A stretch of DNA of 32,559 nt from positions 1 to 32,559 of the forward strand of contig CAAHFI010411856.1 in assembly GCA_900893395.1 (NCBI GenBank), given 5' to 3'. The translations under genes and the position numbers were made by a program. Below the pieces are notes generated by a model, which was not told the origin of the DNA, did no database searches, and was given only the letters and a program-made list of their open reading frames with translations. Below, piece by piece: positions 13,985-23,850 of this stretch; the stretch's first letter is position 1, and each line of letters starts with the position of its first letter. This stretch comes from Euglena gracilis (taxonomy: Eukaryota; Euglenozoa; Euglenophyceae; Euglenales; Euglenaceae).

Positions 13985-16900
13985 GGGTCGGCGGCCCAAA
14001 ACGGGGCGCTGGCGGGTCGAAAAACGCTCGTTTTCGGCTCAAAAACAGTTTTTCCGGGTCCGGGAGGCCAAAAAACATCGTTTCGGGCAAAAAAAATTTT
14101 CGATTTTTTTCGACTTTTTTGACCCGGTTTTGACCCAAAGTCAATGGGTCGGCGGCCCAAAACGGGGCGCTGGCGGGTCGAAAAACGCTCGTTTTCGGCT
14201 CAAAAACAGTTTTTCCGGGTCCGGGAGGCCAAAAAACATCGTTTCGGGCAAAAAAATTTTTTCGATTTTTTTCGACTTTTTGACCCGGTTTTGACCCAAA
14301 GTCAATGGGTCGGCGGCCCAAAACGGGGCGCTGGCGGGTCGAAAAACGCTCGTTTTCGGCTCAAAAACAGTTTTTCCGGGTCCGGGAGGCCAAAAAACAT
14401 CGTTTCGGGCAAAAAAAATTTTTTCGATTTTTTTCGACTTTTTTGACCCGGTTTTGACCCAAAGTCAATGGGTCGGCGGCCCAAAACGGGGCGCTGGCGG
14501 GTCGAAAAACGCTCGTTTTCGGCTCAAAAACAGTTTTTCCGGGTCCGGGAGGCCAAAAAACATCGTTTCGGGCAAAAAAATTTTTCGATTTTTTTCGACT
14601 TTTTTGACCCGGTTTTGACCCAAAGTCAATGGGTCGGCGGCCCAAAACGGGGCGCTGGCGGGTCGAAAAACGCTCGTTTTCGGCTCAAAAACAGTTTTTC
14701 GGGTCCGGGAGGCCAAAAAACATCGTTTCGGGCAAAAAAATTTTTCGATTTTTTCGACTTTTTGACCCGGTTTTGACCCAAAGTCAATGGGTCGGCGGCC
14801 CAAAACGGGGCGCTGGCGGGTCGAAAAACGCTCGTTTTCGGCTCAAAAACAGTTTTTCCGGGTCCGGGAGGCCAAAAAACATCGTTTCGGGCAAAAAAAA
14901 TTTTTCGATTTTTTTCGACTTTTTTGACCCGGTTTTGACCCAAAGTCAATGGGTCGGCGGCCCAAAACGGGGCGCTGGCGGGTCGAAAAACGCTCGTTTT
15001 CGGCTCAAAAACAGTTTTTCCGGGTCCGGGAGGCCAAAAAACATCGTTTCGGGCAAAAAAAATTTTTCGATTTTTTTCGACTTTTTTGACCCGGTTTTGA
15101 CCCAAAGTCAATGGGTCGGCGGCCCAAAACGGGGCGCTGGCGGGTCGAAAAACGCTCGTTTTCGGCTCAAAAACAGTTTTTCCGGGTCCGGGAGGCCAAA
15201 AAACATCGTTTCGGGCAAAAAAATTTTTTCGATTTTTTTCGACTTTTTGACCCGGTTTTGACCCAAAGTCAATGGGTCGGCGGCCCAAAACGGGGCGCTG
15301 GCGGGTCGAAAAACGCTCGTTTTCGGCTCAAAAACAGTTTTTCCGGGTCCGGGAGGCCAAAAAACATCGTTTCGGGCAAAAAAAATTTTTTCGATTTTTT
15401 TCGACTTTTTGACCCGGTTTTGACCCAAAGTCAATGGGTCGGCGGCCCAAAACGGGGCGCTGGCGGGTCGAAAAACGCTCGTTTTCGGCTCAAAAACAGT
15501 TTTTCCGGGTCCGGGAGGCCAAAAAACATCGTTTCGGGCAAAAAAATTTTTTCGATTTTTTTCGACTTTTTTGACCCGGTTTTGACCCAAAGTCAATGGG
15601 TCGGCGGCCCAAAACGGGGCGCTGGCGGGTCGAAAAACGCTCGTTTTCGGCTCAAAAACAGTTTTTCCGGGTCCGGGAGGCCAAAAAACATCGTTTCGGG
15701 CAAAAAAATTTTTTCGATTTTTTTCGACTTTTTTGACCCGGTTTTGACCCAAAGTCAATGGGTCGGCGGCCCAAAACGGGGCGCTGGCGGGTCGAAAAAC
15801 GCTCGTTTTCGGCTCAAAAACAGTTTTTCCGGGTCCGGGAGGCCAAAAAACATCGTTTCGGGCAAAAAAAATTTTCGATTTTTTTCGACTTTTTGACCCG
15901 GTTTTGACCCAAAGTCAATGGGTCGGCGGCCCAAAACGGGGCGCTGGCGGGTCGAAAAACGCTCGTTTTCGGCTCAAAAACAGTTTTTCCGGGTCCGGGA
16001 GGCCAAAAAACATCGTTTCGGGCAAAAAAATTTTTTCGATTTTTTTCGACTTTTTTGACCCGGTTTTGACCCAAAGTCAATGGGTCGGCGGCCCAAAACG
16101 GGGCGCTGGCGGGTCGAAAAACGCTCGTTTTCGGCTCAAAAACAGTTTTTCCGGGTCCGGGAGGCCAAAAAACATCGTTTCGGGCAAAAAAATTTTTTCG
16201 ATTTTTTTCGACTTTTTTGACCCGGTTTTGACCCAAAGTCAATGGGTCGGCGGCCCAAAACGGGGCGCTGGCGGGTCGAAAAACGCTCGTTTTCGGCTCA
16301 AAAACAGTTTTTCCGGGTCCGGGAGGCCAAAAAACATCGTTTCGGGCAAAAAAATTTTTTCGATTTTTTTCGACTTTTTGACCCGGTTTTGACCCAAAGT
16401 CAATGGGTCGGCGGCCCAAAACGGGGCGCTGGCGGGTCGAAAAACGCTCGTTTTCGGCTCAAAAACAGTTTTTCGGGTCCGGGAGGCCAAAAAACATCGT
16501 TTCGGGCAAAAAAAATTTTTCGATTTTTTTCGACTTTTTTGACCCGGTTTTGACCCAAAGTCAATGGGTCGGCGGCCCAAAACGGGGCGCGGCGTCGAAA
16601 AACGCTCGTTTTCGGCTCAAAAACAGTTTTTCCGGGTCCGGGAGGCCAAAAAACATCGTTTCGGGCAAAAAAAATTTTCGATTTTTTTCGACTTTTTTGA
16701 CCCGGTTTTGACCCAAAGTCAATGGGTCGGCGGCCCAAAACGGGGCGCTGGCGGGTCGAAAAACGCTCGTTTTCGGCTCAAAAACAGTTTTTCCGGGTCC
16801 GGGAGGCCAAAAAACATCGTTTCGGGCAAAAAAATTTTTTCGATTTTTTTCGACTTTTTGACCCGGTTTTGACCCAAAGTCAATGGGTCGGCGGCCCAAA

Positions 16901-19900
16901 ACGGGGCGCTGGCGGGTCGAAAAACGCTCGTTTTCGGCTCAAAAACAGTTTTTCCGGGTCCGGGAGGCCAAAAAACATCGTTTCGGGCAAAAAAAATTTT
17001 TTTCGATTTTTTTCGACTTTTTGACCCGGTTTTGACCCAAAGTCAATGGGTCGGCGGCCCAAAACGGGGCGCTGGCGGGTCGAAAAACGCTCGTTTTCGG
17101 CTCAAAAACAGTTTTTCCGGGTCCGGGAGGCCAAAAAACATCGTTTCGGGCAAAAAAATTTTTTTCGATTTTTTTCGACTTTTTTGACCCGGTTTTGACC
17201 CAAAGTCAATGGGTCGGCGGCCCAAAACGGGGCGCTGGCGGGTCGAAAAACGCTCGTTTTCGGCTCAAAAACAGTTTTTCCGGGTCCGGGAGGCCAAAAA
17301 ACATCGTTTCGGGCAAAAAATTTTTTCGATTTTTTTCGACTTTTTTGACCCGGTTTTGACCCAAAGTCAATGGGTGGCGGCCCAAAACGGGGCGCTGGCG
17401 GGTCGAAAAACGCTCGTTTTCGGCTCAAAAACAGTTTTTCCGGGTCCGGGAGGCCAAAAAACATCGTTTCGGGCAAAAAAATTTTTTTCGATTTTTTTCG
17501 ACTTTTTTGACCCGGTTTTGACCCAAAGTCAATGGGTCGGCGGCCCAAAACGGGGCGCTGGCGGGTCGAAAAACGCTCGTTTTCGGCTCAAAAACAGTTT
17601 TTCCGGGTCCGGGAGGCCAAAAAACATCGTTTCGGGCAAAAAAAATTTTTCGATTTTTTTCGACTTTTTTGACCCGGTTTTGACCCAAAGTCAATGGGTC
17701 GGCGGCCCAAAACGGGGCGCTGGCGGGTCGAAAAACGCTCGTTTTCGGCTCAAAAACAGTTTTTCCGGGTCCGGGAGGCCAAAAAACATCGTTTCGGGCA
17801 AAAAAAATTTTTCGATTTTTTTCGACTTTTTGACCCGGTTTTGACCCAAAGTCAATGGGTCGGCGGCCCAAAACGGGGCGCTGGCGGGTCGAAAAACGCT
17901 CGTTTTCGGCTCAAAAACAGTTTTTCCGGGTCCGGGAGGCCAAAAAACATCGTTTCGGGCAAAAAAAATTTTTTCGATTTTTTTCGACTTTTTTGACCCG
18001 GTTTTGACCCAAAGTCAATGGGTCGGCGGCCCAAAACGGGGCGCTGGCGGGTCGAAAAACGCTCGTTTTCGGCTCAAAAACAGTTTTTCCGGGTCCGGGA
18101 GGCCAAAAAACATCGTTTCGGGCAAAAAAATTTTTCGATTTTTTTCGACTTTTTTGACCCGGTTTTGACCCAAAGTCAATGGGTCGGCGGCCCAAAACGG
18201 GGCGCTGGCGGGTCGAAAAACGCTCGTTTTCGGCTCAAAAACAGTTTTTCCGGGTCCGGGAGGCCAAAAAACATCGTTTCGGGCAAAAAAATTTTTTCGA
18301 TTTTTTTCGACTTTTTTGACCCGGTTTTGACCCAAAGTCAATGGGTCGGCGGCCCAAAACGGGGCGCTGGCGGGTCGAAAAACGCTCGTTTTCGGCTCAA
18401 AAACAGTTTTTCCGGGTCCGGGAGGCCAAAAAACATCGTTTCGGGCAAAAAAATTTTTTCGATTTTTTTCGACTTTTTTGACCCGGTTTTGACCCAAAGT
18501 CAATGGGTCGGCGGCCCAAAACGGGGCGCTGGCGGGTCGAAAAACGCTCGTTTTCGGCTCAAAAACAGTTTTTCCGGGTCCGGGAGGCCAAAAAACATCG
18601 TTTCGGGCAAAAAAATTTTTCGATTTTTTTCGACTTTTTTGACCCGGTTTTGACCCAAAGTCAATGGGTCGGCGGCCCAAAACGGGGCGCTGGCGGGTCG
18701 AAAAACGCTCGTTTTCGGCTCAAAAACAGTTTTTCCGGGTCCGGGAGGCCAAAAAACATCGTTTCGGGCAAAAAAATTTTTCGATTTTTTTCGACTTTTT
18801 TGACCCGGTTTTGACCCAAAGTCAATGGGTCGGCGGCCCAAAACGGGGCGCTGGCGGGTCGAAAAACGCTCGTTTTCGGCTCAAAAACAGTTTTTCCGGG
18901 TCCGGGAGGCCAAAAAACATCGTTTCGGGCAAAAAAAATTTTTTCGATTTTTTTCGACTTTTTTGACCCGGTTTTGACCCAAAGTCAATGGGTCGGCGGC
19001 CCAAAACGGGGCGCTGGCGGGTCGAAAAACGCTCGTTTTCGGCTCAAAAACAGTTTTTCCGGGTCCGGGAGGCCAAAAAACATCGTTTCGGGCAAAAAAA
19101 ATTTTTTCGATTTTTTTCGACTTTTTTGACCCGGTTTTGACCCAAAGTCAATGGGTCGGCGGCCCAAAACGGGGCGCTGGCGGGTCGAAAAACGCTCGTT
19201 TTCGGCTCAAAAACAGTTTTTCCGGGTCCGGGAGGCCAAAAAACATCGTTTCGGGCAAAAAAAATTTTTCGATTTTTTTCGACTTTTTTGACCCGGTTTT
19301 GACCCAAAGTCAATGGGTCGGCGGCCCAAAACGGGGCGCTGGCGGGTCGAAAAACGCTCGTTTTCGGCTCAAAAACAGTTTTTCCGGGTCCGGGAGGCCA
19401 AAAAACATCGTTTCGGGCAAAAAAAATTTTTTCGATTTTTTTCGACTTTTTTGACCCGGTTTTGACCCAAAGTCAATGGGTCGGCGGCCCAAAACGGGGC
19501 GCTGGCGGGTCGAAAAACGCTCGTTTTCGGCTCAAAAACAGTTTTTCCGGGTCCGGGAGGCCAAAAAACATCGTTTCGGGCAAAAAAATTTTTTCGATTT
19601 TTTTCGACTTTTTTGACCCGGTTTTGACCCAAAGTCAATGGGTCGGCGGCCCAAAACGGGGCGCTGGCGGGTCGAAAAACGCTCGTTTTCGGCTCAAAAA
19701 CAGTTTTTCCGGGTCCGGGAGGCCAAAAAACATCGTTTCGGGCAAAAAAAATTTTTCGATTTTTTTCGACTTTTTTGACCCGGTTTTGACCCAAAGTCAA
19801 TGGGTCGGCGGCCCAAAACGGGGCGCTGGCGGGTCGAAAAACGCTCGTTTTCGGCTCAAAAACAGTTTTTCCGGGTCCGGGAGGCCAAAAAACATCGTTT

Positions 19901-22094
19901 CGGGCAAAAAAAATTTTTTCGATTTTTTTCGACTTTTTTGACCCGGTTTTGACCCAAAGTCAATGGGTCGGCGGCCCAAAACGGGGCGCTGGCGGGTCGA
20001 AAAACGCTCGTTTTCGGCTCAAAAACAGTTTTTCCGGGTCCGGGAGGCCAAAAAACATCGTTTCGGGCAAAAAAATTTTTTTTTTTTTCGACTTTTTTGA
20101 CCCGGTTTTGACCCAAAGTCAATGGGTCGGCGGCCCAAAACGGGGCGCTGGCGGGTCGAAAAACGCTCGTTTTCGGCTCAAAAACAGTTTTTCCGGGTCC
20201 GGGAGGCCAAAAAACATCGTTTCGGGCAAAAAAAATTTTTTCGATTTTTTTCGACTTTTTTGACCCGGTTTTGACCCAAAGTCAATGGGTCGGCGGCCCA
20301 AAACGGGGCGCTGGCGGGTCGAAAAACGCTCGTTTTCGGCTCAAAAACAGTTTTTCCGGGTCCGGGAGGCCAAAAAACATCGTTTCGGGCAAAAAAATTT
20401 TTTCGATTTTTTTCGACTTTTTGACCCGGTTTTGACCCAAAGTCAATGGGTCGGCGGCCCAAAACGGGGCGCTGGCGGGTCGAAAAACGCTCGTTTTCGG
20501 CTCAAAAACAGTTTTTCCGGGTCCGGGAGGCCAAAAAACATCGTTTCGGGCAAAAAAAATTTTTCGATTTTTTTCGACTTTTTTGACCCGGTTTTGACCC
20601 AAAGTCAATGGGTCGGCGGCCCAAAACGGGGCGCTGGCGGGTCGAAAAACGCTCGTTTTCGGCTCAAAAACAGTTTTTCCGGGTCCGGGAGGCCAAAAAA
20701 CATCGTTTCGGGCAAAAAATTTTTTCGATTTTTTTCGACTTTTTTGACCCGGTTTTGACCCAAAGTCAATGGGTCGGCGGCCCAAAACGGGGCGCTGGCG
20801 GGTCGAAAAACGCTCGTTTTCGGCTCAAAAACAGTTTTTCCGGGTCCGGGAGGCCAAAAAACATCGTTTCGGGCAAAAAAATTTTTTCGATTTTTTTCGA
20901 CTTTTTTGACCCGGTTTTGACCCAAAGTCAATGGGTCGGCGGCCCAAAACGGGGCGCTGGCGGGTCGAAAAACGCTCGTTTTCGGCTCAAAAACAGTTTT
21001 TCCGGGTCCGGGAGGCCAAAAAACATCGTTTCGGGCAAAAAAAATTTTTCGATTTTTTTCGACTTTTTTGACCCGGTTTTGACCCAAAGTCAATGGGTCG
21101 GCGGCCCAAAACGGGGCGCTGGCGGGTCGAAAAACGCTCGTTTTCGGCTCAAAAACAGTTTTTCCGGGTCCGGGAGGCCAAAAAACATCGTTTCGGGCAA
21201 AAAAATTTTTCGATTTTTTTCGACTTTTTTGACCCGGTTTTGACCCAAAGTCAATGGGTCGGCGGCCCAAAACGGGGCGCTGGCGGGTCGAAAAACGCTC
21301 GTTTTCGGCTCAAAAACAGTTTTTCCGGGTCCGGGAGGCCAAAAAACATCGTTTCGGGCAAAAAAATTTTTTCGATTTTTTTCGACTTTTTTGACCCGGT
21401 TTTGACCCAAAGTCAATGGGTCGGCGGCCCAAAACGGGGCGCTGGCGGGTCGAAAAACGCTCGTTTTCGGCTCAAAAACAGTTTTTCCGGGTCCGGGAGG
21501 CCAAAAAACATCGTTTCGGGCAAAAAAATTTTTTCGATTTTTTTCGACTTTTTTGACCCGGTTTTGACCCAAAGTCAATGGGTCGGCGGCCCAAAACGGG
21601 GCGCTGGCGGGTCGAAAAACGCTCGTTTTCGGCTCAAAAACAGTTTTTCCGGGTCCGGGAGGCCAAAAAACATCGTTTCGGGCAAAAAAAATTTTTCGAT
21701 TTTTTTCGACTTTTTGACCCGGTTTTGACCCAAAGTCAATGGGTCGGCGGCCCAAAACGGGGCGCTGGCGGGTCGAAAAACGCTCGTTTTCGGCTCAAAA
21801 ACAGTTTTTCCGGGTCCGGGAGGCCAAAAAACATCGTTTCGGGCAAAAAAATTTTTCGATTTTTTTCGACTTTTTTGACCCGGTTTTGACCCAAAGTCAA
21901 TGGGTCGGCGGCCCAAAACGGGGCGCTGGCGGGTCGAAAAACGCTCGTTTTCGGCTCAAAAACAGTTTTTCCGGGTCCGGGAGGCCAAAAAACATCGTTT
22001 CGGGCAAAAAAATTTTTTCGATTTTTTTCGACTTTTTTGACCCGGTTTTGACCCAAAGTCAATGGGTCGGCGGCCCAAAACGGGGCGCTGGCGG

Positions 22095-22117
22095 GTCGAA
22101 AAACGCTCGTTTTCGGC
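22095..22117. repeat. Short inverted repeat, 8-bp arms, 7-nt loop (every unit)
   Basis: GTCGAAAA (22095-22102) and TTTTCGGC (22110-22117) are inverted copies with one mismatch (a G-T wobble if single stranded), separated by ACGCTCG. The same element recurs in nearly every unit. Such dyads can extrude as small hairpins or act as symmetric protein sites, but in A/T-run DNA they also arise easily by chance. No function is claimed. Confidence 0.55.
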
Positions 22118-22119
22118 TC

Positions 22120-22132
22120 AAAAACAGTTTTT
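22120..22132. repeat. Short inverted repeat A5-CAG-T5 (every unit)
   Basis: AAAAACAGTTTTT has perfect 5-bp arms with a 3-nt centre. It lies 2 bp after the other inverted repeat, and each unit also holds the self-complementary A7T6 run (22168-22180). The adjacent dyads fit the A-run/T-run module structure of the unit. No known binding site is matched. Confidence 0.55.
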
Positions 22133-22173
22133 CCGGGTCCGGGAGGCCAAAAAACATCGTTTCGGGCAAAAAA

Positions 22174-22203
22174 ATTTTTTCGATTTTTTTCGACTTTTTT
22201 GAC
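22174..22203 (+). repeat. Three 10-bp T-rich steps (shown in one unit)
   Basis: The segment reads ATTTTTTCGA, TTTTTTTCGA, CTTTTTTGAC as three consecutive 10-mers, close to one DNA helical turn each. The first two end in TCGA. A minority of copies also change the third to CTTTTTCGAC, for example with the C at 23498. Together with the preceding A7 this forms a 33-bp stretch of nearly pure A/T runs at unit positions 105-137. It is the most length-variable part of the unit, as expected for slippage or for homopolymer reading error. Confidence 0.75.
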
Positions 22204-23850
22204 CCGGTTTTGACCCAAAGTCAATGGGTCGGCGGCCCAAAACGGGGCGCTGGCGGGTCGAAAAACGCTCGTTTTCGGCTCAAAAACAGTTTTTCCGGGT
22301 CCGGGAGGCCAAAAAACATCGTTTCGGGCAAAAAAATTTTTTCGATTTTTTTCGACTTTTTTGACCCGGTTTTGACCCAAAGTCAATGGGTCGGCGGCCC
22401 AAAACGGGGCGCTGGCGGGTCGAAAAACGCTCGTTTTCGGCTCAAAAACAGTTTTTCCGGGTCCGGGAGGCCAAAAAACATCGTTTCGGGCAAAAAAATT
22501 TTTTCGATTTTTTTCGACTTTTTTGACCCGGTTTTGACCCAAAGTCAATGGGTCGGCGGCCCAAAACGGGGCGCTGGCGGGTCGAAAAACGCTCGTTTTC
22601 GGCTCAAAAACAGTTTTTCCGGGTCCGGGAGGCCAAAAAACATCGTTTCGGGCAAAAAAATTTTTTCGATTTTTTTCGACTTTTTTGACCCGGTTTTGAC
22701 CCAAAGTCAATGGGTCGGCGGCCCAAAACGGGGCGCTGGCGGGTCGAAAAACGCTCGTTTTCGGCTCAAAAACAGTTTTTCCGGGTCCGGGAGGCCAAAA
22801 AACATCGTTTCGGGCAAAAAAATTTTTTCGATTTTTTTCGACTTTTTTGACCCGGTTTTGACCCAAAGTCAATGGGTCGGCGGCCCAAAACGGGGCGCTG
22901 GCGGGTCGAAAAACGCTCGTTTTCGGCTCAAAAACAGTTTTTCCGGGTCCGGGAGGCCAAAAACATCGTTTCGGGCAAAAAAAATTTTTTTCGATTTTTT
23001 TCGACTTTTTGACCCGGTTTTGACCCAAAGTCAATGGGTCGGCGGCCCAAAACGGGGCGCTGGCGGGTCGAAAAACGCTCGTTTTCGGCTCAAAAACAGT
23101 TTTTCCGGGTCCGGGAGGCCAAAAAACATCGTTTCGGGCAAAAAAATTTTTTCGATTTTTTTCGACTTTTTTGACCCGGTTTTGACCCAAAGTCAATGGG
23201 TCGGCGGCCCAAAACGGGGCGCTGGCGGGTCGAAAAACGCTCGTTTTCGGCTCAAAAACAGTTTTTCCGGGTCCGGGAGGCCAAAAAACATCGTTTCGGG
23301 CAAAAAAAATTTTTTCGATTTTTTTCGACTTTTTTGACCCGGTTTTGACCCAAAGTCAATGGGTCGGCGGCCCAAAACGGGGCGCTGGCGGGTCGAAAAA
23401 CGCTCGTTTTCGGCTCAAAAACAGTTTTTCCGGGTCCGGGAGGCCAAAAAACATCGTTTCGGGCAAAAAAAATTTTTTCGATTTTTTTCGACTTTTTCGA
23501 CCCGGTTTTGACCCAAAGTCAATGGGTCGGCGGCCCAAAACGGGGCGCTGGCGGGTCGAAAAACGCTCGTTTTCGGCTCAAAAACAGTTTTTCCGGGTCC
23601 GGGAGGCCAAAAAACATCGTTTCGGGCAAAAAAAATTTTTTTCGATTTTTTTCGACTTTTTTGACCCGGTTTTGACCCAAAGTCAATGGGTCGGCGGCCC
23701 AAAACGGGGCGCTGGCGGGTCGAAAAACGCTCGTTTTCGGCTCAAAAACAGTTTTTCCGGGTCCGGGAGGCCAAAAAACATCGTTTCGGGCAAAAAAAAT
23801 TTTTTCGATTTTTTTCGACTTTTTTGACCCGGTTTTGACCCAAAGTCAAT

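Larger units (their letters stand above)
22094..22181 (+). repeat. Four diverged ~20-bp inner modules (shown in one unit)
   Basis: Within the unit, four successive segments share the pattern G-rich start, A run, short spacer, T run, C. They are GGTCGAAAAACGCTCGTTTT+C (22094-22114), GGCTCAAAAACAGTTTTTC (22115-22133), the segment from GAGGCCAAAAAACATC to its closing TTTC (22143-22163), and GGGCAAAAAAATTTTTTC (22164-22181). A fifth, weaker relative is GGCCCAAAACGGGG near the unit start. The A runs begin 19-29 bp apart. This suggests that the 162-bp unit arose by amplification and divergence of a shorter roughly 20-bp repeat. Alternatively, similar bending signals may have converged. The pattern is visible by eye and has not been tested statistically. 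Confidence 0.6.
22064..22225. repeat. Representative consensus unit (162 bp)
   Basis: Landmarks by unit position: G+C-rich block 1-34 (GGGTCGGCGGCCC, then AAAACGGGGCGCTGGCGGG); A5 at 36-40; T4 at 47-50; A5 at 57-61; T5 at 65-69; CCGGGTCCGGGAGGCC at 70-85; A6 at 86-91; T3 at 97-99; A7T6 at 105-117; T7 at 121-127; T6 at 132-137; GACCCGGTTTTGACCC at 138-153; then AAAGTCAAT. There are sixteen CpG sites at 5, 8, 18, 23, 29, 34, 41, 45, 51, 71, 77, 95, 100, 118, 128 and 142. TCGA sites lie at 33, 117 and 127, and CCGG sites at 70, 76 and 141. The only stop trinucleotides are TGA at 137 and 148 on the plus strand and the complements of TCA at 55 and 158 on the minus strand. One frame on each strand is therefore fully open, by composition. 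Confidence 0.95.
21902..22873. repeat. Six consecutive apparently identical 162-bp units
   Basis: Unit starts at 21902, 22064, 22226, 22388, 22550 and 22712 are exactly 162 bp apart, and the copies look identical, including all homopolymer lengths (A7/T6/T6). This is the longest run of one variant I found, and it serves as the best estimate of the consensus unit. The flanking copies differ only in run lengths (21741: T5 in the middle run; 22874: A8/T7/T5 and a shorter A run after AGGCC). The block is what recent local duplication or exchange would leave. The same class is also the commonest one, so chance neighbouring contributes. Confidence 0.85.
13985..23850. repeat. Homogeneous core of the array
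   Basis: Sixty-one copies with mean spacing of about 161.7 bp. Almost all differences are in three homopolymers: the A run at unit positions 105-111 (7 or 8, rarely 6), the T run at 112-117 (4 to 7) and the T run at 132-137 (5 or 6). Common classes are A7/T6/T6 (162 bp), A7/T5/T6 (161), A8/T5/T6 (162) and A8/T6/T6 (163). I tabulated the classes in order and saw no repeating block, so no higher-order repeat is supported. Occasional copies carry a small deletion in the G+C-rich part (for example near 16590). The near identity implies recent amplification or strong homogenisation; this is inference. Confidence 0.9.

Noticed and set aside
22082-22166. G-quadruplex in the G-rich half of the unit
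   Set aside because: The G3-G4 runs at unit positions 19, 30, 72, 78 and 101 are too far apart for four runs with short loops.
22168-22200. Rho-independent terminators or promoters in the T-rich stretch
   Set aside because: T runs follow no stable G+C hairpin, there is no gene to serve, and the stretch recurs identically in every unit of a non-coding satellite.
22064-22225. CENP-B box in the unit
   Set aside because: I looked for TTCG, four bases, A, two bases, CGGG on both strands. TTCG and CGGG occur, but never with the required spacing and central A.
18020-22225. Higher-order repeat of about 3-7 units
   Set aside because: Two stretches share the class order b a a, but the continuation differs, and the classes depend on homopolymer lengths that may be misread.
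21739-23337. 532-codon plus-strand open frame, and similar frames all along the array
   Set aside because: It is seven or more tandem translations of the satellite unit. Frames start and stop where homopolymer lengths vary, they overlap on both strands, and no domain or conserved frame is present.
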